A stretch of DNA of 64,000 bases from Azolla caroliniana (lineage: Eukaryota > Polypodiophyta): assembly GCA_043228905.1 (NCBI GenBank), contig JBHGNT010000001.1, forward strand, positions 36,518,001 through 36,582,000, given 5' to 3'. The first letter of the stretch is position 1. Each line of letters opens with the position of its first letter. A program made the position numbers and the translations under genes. This document shows, in pieces, positions 47,701 through 57,699 of this stretch. Under the pieces are notes generated by a model. It was not told the DNA's origin, ran no database searches, and saw nothing but the letters and a program-made list of their open reading frames with translations.

Positions 47701-49280
47701 TTAACCTATGTCTGTTCCAATTAGGTGTTAAAAGCCCAACTAGAAGCCAAGGCAAAAGGTTTTTCTGATGTGGTTTATCTGGATGCTTTAGAGAAGAAAT
47801 ATATCGAGGAAGTGTCATCTTGTAACCTCTTCCTAGTGAAGGTAATACTACACTGAAACTCGTATGATATGTAGTGGTTTTTTAGCATTTCATTTTTCAT
47901 ATGCACCAAAACATTCCCCGGAAGAACTATTTATAATGGCTGCGTCATTTCTTTCTATATCCTTCTTCCTCAGGTATTGTTGGTTCTTTGTTCTCATTAC
48001 TTTGACCCCAGGTCTAGATTCATAATTTGATGGCGTCCTGATTTATATATGAGAAGTACAAAGGTTTTGATTTGTATGTAAGTTATTGATGTGTCTGCTG
48101 GATGTTGAAGCTTGTCTTATGTAAATAATAAAAAGACATTTAAGCAATTATTCCCAGAATTACATATGTAGTATTAGCAGAGACATACTCATGCTTTCAC
48201 CACATAATCTCATTCCTTCACGAACTCATTAAGTTTTATTATTATTTTTCACAACACTAGCAACATGAATTTGTTTTTATATATTGTCAAAAAATGATAG
48301 GCAACAAGTTATTCAAAAAAGCAATGGAGATTTTCTAATATTTGTTTCAAAGATGTCACTAAAGATGCATTGTGGGATATAACGTTTTCTTGAAATGCTT
48401 CAATTCCTTCTACAGAATAATATAATTTCAACCCCTGAATCACAAGGCTCCATACTTCCAGGCATCACACGAAAATCTGTAATTGAGCTAGCCCAAAGCT
48501 TGGGTTATAAGGTGAGTAAAAAGCATTAGCTTAAAGTAACTGTATTTACCTGAATGCATAAACCAATTTCAATCTTGGAAGAGTTGAGATGAAGAAACAA
48601 AGCATAAAGGATGAAAGATCTAAGGTCTTTGTATGTTCTCATTTAATATAAATTTATGCAAGAAACATTCATCTGATTATCTCGGGCCATACCTTGCCCA
48701 TAAAAGCCCTCTTTCTTTCTCCTTGATTGAGAGAATTTATTACGTCAAACATCAAGATGTTTTAGAACATAAAAAATAAAACATTTGAGAGATTGGTTAA
48801 AATTATATTACGGTTTATTCTTCTGGCTGACGTTAATATATCTTTCTCCTTTTTTTCTAACACAGTAAAAAATGTAAGATACTCGAGGTTCTTGTCAGAT
48901 GTCAATAATTTACATTAATATTTAGTATATTTTCTGATGTTAATGTATATACTTCTGCTTAATAGAGGTTTTGGTGTGTCTGCTAGGTTGAGGAAAGGAG
49001 TGTTCCTCTAGCTGAATTGCTGGATGCTGAAGAAGTGTTTTGTACAGGGACAGCAGTTGTTGTCTCACCTGTTGGAAGTGTCACCCATGAAGGAGAAAGG
49101 TGAGAATAAACACAAAAAACCTATTTACAAGACATGTTTATTTTCGCAACCAATGATCTTCTTCTTTGTAGGGTATCATACTCAAGCAAAGGAGCCGTTT
49201 CAAATGTCCTTAGGAGGGCACTAATTGATCTCCAAGTCGGAAAAACTCCGGATACAAGGGGTTGGATAGTGCCAGTCTAA
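44225..49280 (+). CDS. Branched-chain amino acid aminotransferase (organellar)
   Basis: A PLP-dependent class IV aminotransferase that interconverts Leu, Ile or Val with their 2-oxo acids. Ten exons join in frame to 409 residues: 44225-44295, 45387-45530, 45656-45827, 46248-46424, 47119-47250, 47518-47616, 47725-47841, 48416-48511, 48987-49099 and 49172-49280. Family landmarks are [30 protein letters not shown] split over two exons, then [32 protein letters not shown], the PLP-binding Lys in [35 protein letters not shown] and [15 protein letters not shown]. The basic, Ser/Arg-rich start ([20 protein letters not shown]) suggests import into mitochondria or plastids. Exon 2 has a second possible acceptor at 45381 (adds two residues). 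Exon 1 was chosen because its phase and leader fit; an internal ATG at 45367 is intronic in this model. Confidence 0.95.
44340..45300. repeat. Microsatellite and degenerate repeats in aminotransferase intron 1
   Basis: The first intron holds a purine-pyrimidine alternating stretch (GTATGT and GCATGC words), a (TA)n run at about 44670-44702, and then several diverged copies of GCAA(A/T)TATGTG(G/A)TCTCA near 45011, 45145, 45206 and 45256, spaced by about 50-130 bases. Confidence 0.6.
46580..47000. repeat. Degenerate tandem repeat of about 70 bp in aminotransferase intron 4
   Basis: About six diverged units contain a GGGTTCTTT(T/C) word, a CACATTGG or CACATGGG word and an AACTTGGGA.A.ATGAG word. 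They lie between the exons ending at 46424 and starting at 47119. Confidence 0.6.
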
Positions 49281-51373
49281 GAACCGGAGGTTTGCAACTA
49301 TTCAATGCACATGCCTGTGCATAGAGTCACCAATGTTTGCCACTGTACCAAGCACCTCCTCTATATACGCACAATTAGCTAAGTTTGATAGTAAATTCAA
49401 GGTAGCTTGTTGTACATAAAAAACAATTCTAGGCCTCAACACAATTCTTTGCAATCATAGTTATACTTCTAGCAATTTACCTGGACCTTAGAGCATGTGA
49501 ATCTAGAGAGACACTTGTATATGAGCCAAAACATTGCCATGACAACATTGAATATGACCAAAACATTGCCATGACAACAATGAATATGATAGTATGTATC
49601 ACACAAACACAAGATGTAATATATTGTTAAGAAAATTACATCTGTTTCCACATTGTCAGAAGACACGATGTGATATTTAATAATCCCAAACTAAAGAAAT
49701 CAAAAAGTTTGGCAAGCTTTGGATTCCTATTTTGAATTCATGGCTTAATCCCAACACAACATAATGATTTTTTACCCCATCATATGTACATACATACATA
49801 TATACATAGATATATATATATATGGCAAGCTTTGGAATCCTATTTTGAATTCATGGTTTAATATCCATTCAGTTCGTTTCAGTGACAGCATTGCTACCTT
49901 TACAACCTCCCCTTGTACTGGTGGGTGCAATTACCATGTCATCACCTATTTTAAATTCATGGCTTAATATCCATTCAGTTCGTTTCAGTGACAGCATTGC
50001 TACCTTTACAATCTCGCCTTGTACTGGTGGGTGCAATTACCATGTCTTCAACCATTGAAACTCTAATATCATCTCTTCTGACCCTGCTGGAGGAGGGGCC
50101 CCAACATAATGATTTTTGGCCCCATCATATATATATATATAGAAAATATAGTGACCATGACATGGTTTGCTTAGTAGACTCAATTGATCATGGACGGCTT
50201 GGCTTTGATCAATGTGAAAGATTTGGATAGTTATTCATTCACTTTTTCTGTGAAGAACTTGTACCCTAACTTTTCAAAATAATCAAAATAAAATACATAA
50301 TTTTTAAAAAATTAAGAAAACAAAAGCAACATCTCTTCAAAATAAAATACACTTTTTCTGTGAAGAACTTGTACCCTAACTTTTCAAAATAATCAAAATA
50401 AAATACGTAAGTTTTTAAAAATTAAGAAAACAAAAGCAACATAGAGATGAAGGGCGAGGTGCAAAACAAATCAGACAGTTTGGTTTATTTGTCTTCTTAA
50501 TGTGCTTACCCATCACACATGGCTTCAATGTTTATAACCTCGTGTTGCTTATTATATGATTATCCTAGAGGAAGCATGGTTTTAATTCTGGAATGTATAT
50601 CTTAGATAGCACAAATTTATAAATATAAAACAGTCATAGCATTTCAATTTGACATTGTCTCTAACTTATCCTCCAACAAGAAATAAGGAATGAACAAGTA
50701 ATACTCTATTGCACCTTCGATTTCTGATTCAAGGCTTACATTTACAAATTGACCATTGTCTTTACTCACAATAATATCACCTATGATATGAAAATATATG
50801 GTCACACAAAGAGTACTACAATTCAAGCATTTACATATCATTATGTATTCAATGTTCCTATGATATTTATACATCTCAATTAGAGCTATGAAATTTCCTT
50901 GTAGGAAACAATTAAATTTCTCTTACCTCCCATGGGATGTGCGAAGGGTATAATAAAAAATGGACATAGAAAACGTCAAAACAAACATGCTACATGTCAC
51001 CAACATGCTGCAACTTTGATGAATATATAGTCACAATGAATGTAGAATTACAAAGTCTTCGGAATGCAATATATCAATTCGTATGGAGCATGTCAAGTAG
51101 GAAAAAAGAGGCATCATGAATGCTTGAAATTTTTGAAAAATTACAACCAATGAAAGATAACTCTGAGGCATATAACCATTGGAATTTGTTATTATGGACA
51201 TCATAGCCATGAAATCATTTATTCTTTGTGTTGTGTTAAAAAGCATTATTAGCATTGAGGTTTGATTATTTGGTTACAAAACATAAAATTCCGAACCCAG
51301 TTTGTACTAACATGTTGATGGTTTTACACCTGAGTAAAAGTCATACACATAAAACAGAGACCATCATCCATTC
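49281..51373. other. Intergenic between converging genes, with direct repeats
   Basis: This holds the 3' flanks of the aminotransferase gene (plus) and the dihydroneopterin aldolase gene (minus), which converge. Local duplications are seen: GGCAAGCTTTGGA.TCCTAT at 49711 and 49823; an about 110-bp block starting ATCCATTCAGTTCGTTTCAG at 49863 and 49970; and an about 107-bp block starting ACTTTTTCTGTGAAGAACTT at 50241 and 50352. No gene was recognised. Confidence 0.65.
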
Positions 51374-52692
51374 CTATGCCGTTTCACCTTTGGCATAATC
51401 CTTTTTGAATGGTGATGTTCGGAAGATTTCTACACCCACATAGTCCATGTTTTTCTTCTGCGCTACAACAGGCTTCCCAATACGCACTCGTAAATCTGTT
51501 ATTTGCTTGAATGTATCAAAAATTTTACTTGTAGTTGCATTTGCTAAGGCCTCCAGAAGGTTAAAATGGGGTCCTTCGATGACCTCTTTTACTGCTCTGT
51601 TTTTTGTATCATGTGAATATTCGCTTATATACACTCAGGATTGGTAATAAAGCACTGGGAACATTTTTTATCAAAAAACCACTCTTTCTAAGTATATTCT
51701 GTGAAAATGCTACAGTTTCTTGCTTAATTGATTTGGAAACATGAAGAATCACAGGAGAAACATCAAACATAAATGCTACAGTTTCTTGCTTAATTGATTT
51801 GGAAACATGAAGAATCACAGGAGAAACATCAAACATAAATGCTACAGTTTCTTGCTTAATTGATTTGGAAACATGAAGAATCACAAGAGAAACATCAAAC
51901 ATACTCATGTCTTTTGTCATTTCCCTAAATACCTGCAAATTTTGCTATTTTTCCAAATTCCCTTGCACGACCCCAAAAGGGCAATCATATGTACTGTTTG
52001 GGCTGTTTTATCAATAAGTCATCCCAGCTTTCTCTATTTTGGGGAGTGACAAAGGGCATTTGGGGGAAAATGAAGAAAACTTTAGGGGTGTTTCAGAGTC
52101 TTTGTCAACCATCAAACGCCTTTTAAGTAATGTTGTTAACTAAGTAGAGTAATATCAGATAGTCAAGATGTGGGCACTGTGATAGGAGTATTCTGATGTT
52201 TTTTCTTATTAATTCAAGTGCCCACATCTTACTATCTTATTAACATTTGTCTCCAGATATACTTAAAAAAAGTGGCACTTGAAAATGCTCCCTAAAAAAC
52301 TACTTTCAAAAGATGAATGTTTCCCTTACTTGTGTAGAGTTGTATAGCTCACAGTATGATCCAAGTTATCTGTTGTTGAAGCTTTCTGCATGTCCATCCA
52401 TGCATCAATATCCACTAAAAATGGTTGCCGATTTTGTTTTTCATCATCATTAACACCATGCATCGCATCAAACTTTAGACCTCTGAGGACAATCTTGTCA
52501 CCATATCCAGCATTATATCTGATTCAATGAAATGGCCAAAGAAAATTCATTTTTTTCTTCTTCCCTTAAATGGACAAGAAATCCAATGATTCTTCCATCA
52601 ATATTTGAAATAACATGATTGTAGAGAAGTTACGTTAGAAAGTTGTCACGCTGATTATTGAAGATGTCATCCTCCGCAAAAGTTTCAGCCAT
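51374..52692 (-). CDS. Dihydroneopterin aldolase (folate synthesis)
   Basis: The FolB enzyme, which cleaves 7,8-dihydroneopterin to 6-hydroxymethyl-dihydropterin and glycolaldehyde. Three coding exons: 52692-52634, 52518-52331 and 51596-51374, about 156 residues. Family signatures: DKIVLRGLKFDAMHGVNDDE (with the early active-site Glu), FLVDIDAWMDMQ, DNLDHTVSYTTLHKAVKEVI (Tyr of the pterin site, split over two exons), GPHFNLLEALA, LRVRIGKPVV (catalytic Lys) and DYVGVEIFRTS. Phases of the outer junctions agree. By my count the middle exon is 188 nt whereas an intact frame needs 189; the protein reads smoothly on both sides, so this is either my miscount near 52375-52382 or a one-base gap there. 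The start is the first ATG after a TTACTAG acceptor, and the leader exon probably ends at 53184. Confidence 0.88.
51705..51902. repeat. Three exact-length 66-bp tandem repeats in the aldolase gene intron
   Basis: Units start AAATGCTACAGTTTCTTGCT at 51705, 51771 and 51837 and are almost identical. They lie in the intron between the second and third coding exons. On the gene's strand they keep a frame open (22 residues per unit, MFDVSPVILHVSKSIKQE and so on). Confidence 0.93.
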
Positions 52693-53053
52693 CAGTTCTA
52701 TGACCTAGTAAGAAAAACTCAGATAATAAATACATCAGGAAGAGGGCAAAAAGCAATCCTCTTGGTGATGGTGATGGTGATGGTGATTGGTTGCAGTGAC
52801 AGCGTTTCTGATGGCAATGAAGATAATAATGATGTTAGAGAGATTTCATTCATAATTGTTGCCCTGCCAACACGCGGAAGGTCTGAGACACCAAGCAAAG
52901 AAAAATCAGTGTTCTCTGACATGATATAGACATCATTTCATGTCAGAGGGGCCGATAAGTTGAAACCCCACAGTTAACTACAGAAAACTGTGTAGCTTTT
53001 CAGCTATTGTAATGTGGTCTTTTCTGATAATGGAGACGATGATCAATTAGGTG

Positions 53054-53144
53054 ACCATCACCATCACCATCACCATCACCATCAACATCAACATCAACAT
53101 CAACATCAACATCAACATCAACATCAACATCAACATCAACATCA
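53054..53144. repeat. (CATCAC)n/(CATCAA)n minisatellite near the aldolase gene leader
   Basis: About fifteen hexamer units: first CCATCA, then ACATCA. They lie between a probable leader exon (ending at 53184 with a CTCCTG before GTAAGTTT on the minus strand) and the coding exons. A related GGTGATGGTGAT run lies at 52763-52788. Confidence 0.88.
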
Positions 53145-53183
53145 AGAAAGAAGAAGACAGAAGAAAAGAAAGGAGAAACTTAC

Positions 53184-53275
53184 CAGGAGAATACGATGGA
53201 GGCGGAGGCGAGAAGAAGCAGGCACGTAAGAAGAAGAAGATGAGGAGGCAGAGCACTCTCTGCCTCTCACTCTCT
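53184..53275 (-). other. Probable 5' untranslated exon of the aldolase gene
   Basis: On the minus strand, GCCTCCGCCTCCATCG and ATTCTCCTG are followed by GTAAGTTTCTCC, a strong donor. The matching acceptor is TTTTTCTTACTAG before 52704, twelve bases upstream of the start codon. The upstream limit is a guess. Confidence 0.45.
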
Positions 53276-54223
53276 ATACATACATATACATACACACACA
53301 GATATGATATTATGTACAAGTTACAACATACATATATATTTCATTAGTTAAGGAAAGCTTGGAGTACGGTGAGTATTGTGGGGGATTGAGACCATGGGTC
53401 CTTCTAGCAACCCACACTCACCGGAGCTAAATGGTTCTAAAAGCTCTTTTTTGGAGGAGAGTGGAGGGAGGCACAAAGTATGAACATGGGCTTAGTGGGT
53501 GAATAAATTGATGATGCTTGAGTTGGTATGATGAAACATGTCTTCTTGTTGTGTTGTTGGTGGATTAATCCTAATATGGGGAAAAAAGGTTTGAAATACC
53601 CTCCGAATTTCCCTCGTTCCTAACATTTTTGTTGTTTCTTTGAACACCCTTGGCTCATTTGGCCAATCCATCACAGGTTTTTCTTCTCAACTCATATTAG
53701 CTATTTGGCCACTTCATCCCCTTTCACATCTCACACTTTTGGAACAGATTGAATATATATTTATTAGTTTCAAGCAACAATTTTAGATTAAAAATAAAAA
53801 ATGATTTCCATGAATAGATAGCACTTATATTTCCATATACTTCTATGATCGATAAGCCTGCCTGAAACAAGTGAATCACTACATCAAAATCTTCAAGATG
53901 CATCACGATTGGGTTTTGACCTCGATGAAGAATTATCACAAAAAAACAATGGGCGGCTATGACGGATGTTTTCCCAACAAAACATATTCGGATGACGTTT
54001 CAATATACATAATCGAGCATATTGAAACTACTAGATAAGGATTGTAGATCGCAGAGTTTCGGTTACCTCCGGTAATTGAGAATATGGGAAAATAAAGAAA
54101 AGAAGGGGGAATATGGAAATTTTCTTACCAAATGAGACGATTTTTATTAGTTGAGTCTAGGCGGATCAATCATATCAAAACACACTATTGAGAAAAACTC
54201 ATGTGAAGGAGGAGAAACAGAAC
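53276..54223. other. Divergent intergenic region between the aldolase and the first PPR gene
   Basis: The minus-strand aldolase gene and the plus-strand PPR gene diverge from here, so it should carry both promoters. No clear promoter element or further gene was seen. Confidence 0.5.
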
Positions 54224-56692
54224 ATGATGGAAGTACAGGGACCTCTGAGCCTCTCAATCATCACTCCACTCACGAAAGAAAGCCATTCTCTCCCTGTTCC
54301 TTTCTTTGGATCAATCCAAGAAGAAGAAGATGAAGACGAAGACGATGATGATAATAAAGCAGATGCAGAACAGAGTAAGATCGCTAAGAAGGCCAAAAAA
54401 GCACATAGTGATGCCTCTCTGGTTGCATCACTGAAGGCTTGTACTCAACAAAAAGACCTTGCAAAAGGTATCAAAATCCATGCTCATACCATCGAGCGAG
54501 GTCTGTTTAGAAACAATCATTATATCACTAGCGCTATAGTAAATATGTATGCCAAATGTGGTGCACTTTTGAAGGCGCAGGAAACTTTTGATGGGATATC
54601 GTCTCGTAATACAGTGTTATGGACTTCTCTCATTGCTGGATATGCTCAACATGGCTGTGGTGAAGAAGCTCTCACGTGCTTTGAATGTATGCAAGAGGAA
54701 GGTTTTCTTCCCGATACGGTCACGTTTCTCTCTATTTTGCGAGCATGTGGTAGCTTAGGATATGCTCATAAAGGGAAGAGAATACATGCTTTGATTGTCA
54801 AAAAGGATGGTATTTTGGACAAAAATGTCATAATTGGGAATGCTTTGGTGGATATGTATGTGAAATGTGGATCGATGAAAATGGCACGAGAAGTGTTTGA
54901 TGAGATTCCATTTAGAGATACTATTCTATGGACCACACTAATAGCAGGATATGCTCAACATGGGCTTGGTCTGGATGCATTCAAATGTTTTGAAGAGATG
55001 CAATGTGAGGGGTTTTCTCCCAATGCAGCCACTTATGTTTGTGTATTAAAGGCATGTAGTATCATGAAATTAGGTGCTGAAAAAGGCCGCGAAATACATA
55101 GAGAGATTGTAAAGGATGGTCTTCTTGGAAAAAATGCTTTGGTTGGAAATTCATTGATTGATATGTATGCAAAACATGGCTTTTTAGAAGAAGCTCGAGA
55201 AGTGTTTGAACAGATTGTTTTCTGGGATGTATGCTTGTGGAATACGCTAATCGCTGGATATGCTCAACATGGATACAATGAAGCAGCATTGAGTTGTTTT
55301 GAAGAGATGCAACAAAGGGGGGTTTCTCCAGATCCTACAACTTTTATCTGTATTTTGAAAGTGTGCGGTGCTGCTGGATGGGTCAAGAAGGGTCAAGAAA
55401 TACATTCTAGAATGATGAAAGAAGGGTTTGTACAAAAGAAGGATTTAATGCTGGCAAATGCAGTAGTGGACATGTATGCCAAATGTGGTGCATTTTCAAA
55501 AGCACGAGAAGTATTTGATGAACTCCCAAATCGTAATGTGATCACATGGAATGCATTAATGACAGGATATAATCGGCATGGACATGGCAAGGAAGCATTG
55601 GAATGTTTTGAGCAATTGGTGCAAGAGGGTCTATCTGCAAATGAAACTTCTTATGTTTGCATATTAAAGGCTTGCACTAGCATAGGTGATATTGACAAGG
55701 GGCAAGAAATATATTTAGAAGTTGTGAGGAAAGGTCTTTTGAAAAAGAATATCTTAATTTCCAATGCAATAGTGGATATGCTTGTAAAATGTGGTGCACT
55801 CGTAAAAGCACAAGAGATCTTTGATGAGCTTCCAAGACAAGATGTCATATTGTGGACAACATTAATTTCAGGGTATGCTCAACATGGGTATTATGAGGAA
55901 GCTCTGGATTGTTTCGAAAGGATGCAACACGAGGGTATTTCTCCCAATACAATCACAGTAAGTTGCATTTTGAAGGCATGTGGTGACATAGGTGCAGCTG
56001 CCAATGGCCAACTAATACATTCCAAGATTGTGATAGATGGGCTGGAAAAAGATGTTACTCTCAGTAATGCTTTGATTGATATGTATGCAAAATGCGGTAA
56101 ACTATCTGAAGCAAAAGAAGTGTTTTATGAGCTTCCTAGCCATGATATAGTATGCTGGACTCTCTTAATGACCGGATACTGCCAGCTTGGAAAGGACAAT
56201 CTTGTCTTTAGTGCATTCCATCAAATGATTGAAGGTGGTATAGTTCCGGACTTGATCATATTTTCTATTATACTTAATGCGTGTTGTCATTCTGGCCGAG
56301 TGATCGATGGCCAAATGTACTTCAATGCTATGAACAAAACATATGGCATTATTCCAACTTTAGAACATTATACTTGTATGGTCGATCTTTTTGCACGAGC
56401 TGGATTCTTTGAGCAGGCCATAAAAGTGATTGATAATATGCCATATTCTGTGGATCTTACAGTTTGGCATACTTTACTAGGTGCTTGTAGAGAATGGGGA
56501 AATGTGAATCTTGGAAGACTAGCCTTTGAAAATGCAACACAGTTGGATGGGCGGAATGCTGCAGCTTATTTATGTATGAGCAACATTTATGCAGCCGCTG
56601 GGATGCAAGAAGAGGCAAAAAAGGTCGAATCTATGAGATTGCAGAGAGGAGCAGAAACAAATAATTACGAGAAAATAGTTGTTTCGGCCTGA
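54224..56692 (+). CDS. PLS-class pentatricopeptide repeat protein, long copy
   Basis: An intronless frame of 822 residues from the first ATG (a second ATG follows immediately). The N-terminal ~60 residues include an acidic run (EEEDEDEDDDD). About twenty PPR motifs follow in P-L-S triplets of roughly 101 residues, seen from regular recurrence of LKAC...KG..IH, NAIVDMYAKCG, AREVFDELP, WT.LI.GYAQHG and CFE.MQ.EG. The last part is the E-type extension (LEHYTCMVDLFARAGFFEQA, WHTLLGACREWGNV, LCMSNIYAAAGM). No DYW deaminase domain follows; the protein stops about 25 residues after the E motif. Such proteins bind organellar RNA base by base and guide processing or editing with a partner deaminase. 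No obvious transit peptide was recognised. Confidence 0.95.
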   Translation: MMEVQGPLSLSIITPLTKESHSLPVPFFGSIQEEEDEDEDDDDNKADAEQSKIAKKAKKAHSDASLVASLKACTQQKDLAKGIKIHAHTIERGLFRNNHYITSAIVNMYAKCGALLKAQETFDGISSRNTVLWTSLIAGYAQHGCGEEALTCFECMQEEGFLPDTVTFLSILRACGSLGYAHKGKRIHALIVKKDGILDKNVIIGNALVDMYVKCGSMKMAREVFDEIPFRDTILWTTLIAGYAQHGLGLDAFKCFEEMQCEGFSPNAATYVCVLKACSIMKLGAEKGREIHREIVKDGLLGKNALVGNSLIDMYAKHGFLEEAREVFEQIVFWDVCLWNTLIAGYAQHGYNEAALSCFEEMQQRGVSPDPTTFICILKVCGAAGWVKKGQEIHSRMMKEGFVQKKDLMLANAVVDMYAKCGAFSKAREVFDELPNRNVITWNALMTGYNRHGHGKEALECFEQLVQEGLSANETSYVCILKACTSIGDIDKGQEIYLEVVRKGLLKKNILISNAIVDMLVKCGALVKAQEIFDELPRQDVILWTTLISGYAQHGYYEEALDCFERMQHEGISPNTITVSCILKACGDIGAAANGQLIHSKIVIDGLEKDVTLSNALIDMYAKCGKLSEAKEVFYELPSHDIVCWTLLMTGYCQLGKDNLVFSAFHQMIEGGIVPDLIIFSIILNACCHSGRVIDGQMYFNAMNKTYGIIPTLEHYTCMVDLFARAGFFEQAIKVIDNMPYSVDLTVWHTLLGACREWGNVNLGRLAFENATQLDGRNAAAYLCMSNIYAAAGMQEEAKKVESMRLQRGAETNNYEKIVVSA

Positions 56693-57663
56693 CATTTAAT
56701 ACTGAGCTGAAGAAGTTTTATAGGTTGTGCCCTTTAGATACAATGACCGGAGCATTATTGAATGAAAACAATAAAATCCAAATGCATTGATTTCATATGA
56801 AGTGAGGAGGTTGACCGAGTAGCTTGAACCTGCTCCCCTCTCCTATCCACAAATGGCAGAGATGATTGACAGGAAAACAGTCATTGTTGAAAGAATACAC
56901 TTAAACCCAAAAATGGCAGTACTGGGGACGGGGGGTTGACCTGATGGTTTGGATCCTTCATGAATGAAGACCTATAGGTTTGGAGTTCAACTGCCATCTT
57001 TGTTGCCACAAATGTTTATCTAAGAGTGAGAAAAAGTTGTTCAGTGACTGAGTCTACTCTAGAAAAACATCAAAAGGCTGTTATCTAGCCTCCATTTGAA
57101 ATGATAAAGAAAGTGCCCAAATGATCATTTCCCTGCTGTGATGGGAACTTAAAAACAGTTTCCTCTCCAAAATCCACCTTCGTCAACACCAGAGAAAAAA
57201 TTAGTGGGATGAAGAGTCATCTCCTAGCAGGTACATAAAAAGAATGTTCAAATCTCAAAAAAATCCTCTCCTTGTATGAAGCAATGTAAAGTCAAAATTT
57301 AATCCTACAACTAGAAAATCACAAGTACACGTATAGGTAGAAGACATTTGAAGAAGCCATTCATAATAGAATGAGTGGATTTTAGAGAGTTTTTCTCGAG
57401 AACTAATATGACCATAAAACCATTACTACAAGAAAGAAGATAAGTAATAACAAGATCCCTACATAGTGGCACAACATTTGATCCACTCAAGATCTTGAGA
57501 GAGAGAGAGAGAGAGTGCCTAACATTGTAAGCGGTATAAAGGTAATGTTTATAAACCTTTGTACCCGCTCAAGTCAAAAAGGGATACAACTGTAATGTTG
57601 GTGAAAATATTAACCTTTTGAGTTTTTTTTTTCATTTTAAGATACTCCTTTGAGTTAAAACTT
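56693..57663. other. Intergenic, with a tRNA-like SINE head
   Basis: This holds the 3' flank of the PPR gene. At about 56930-57000, GGTTGACCTGATGGTTTGGA is followed by a GGAGTTCAACTGCC, which resemble tRNA promoter boxes A and B at the right spacing. This may be the head of a further SINE. A (GA)n run lies at about 57496-57514. Confidence 0.4.
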
Positions 57664-57699
57664 AACACACACACACACACACACTCTCTCTCTCTCTCT
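57664..57699. repeat. Compound (CA)n(CT)n microsatellite at a LINE 3' end
   Basis: A CA run passes into a CT run of about 17 bases that directly abuts the 3' end of the LINE at 57700-59779. Confidence 0.8.

Noticed and set aside
53014-53347. Poly-His/Gln or poly-Ile-Thr-Asn frames
   Set aside because: Different reading frames of the CATCAC/CATCAA minisatellite.
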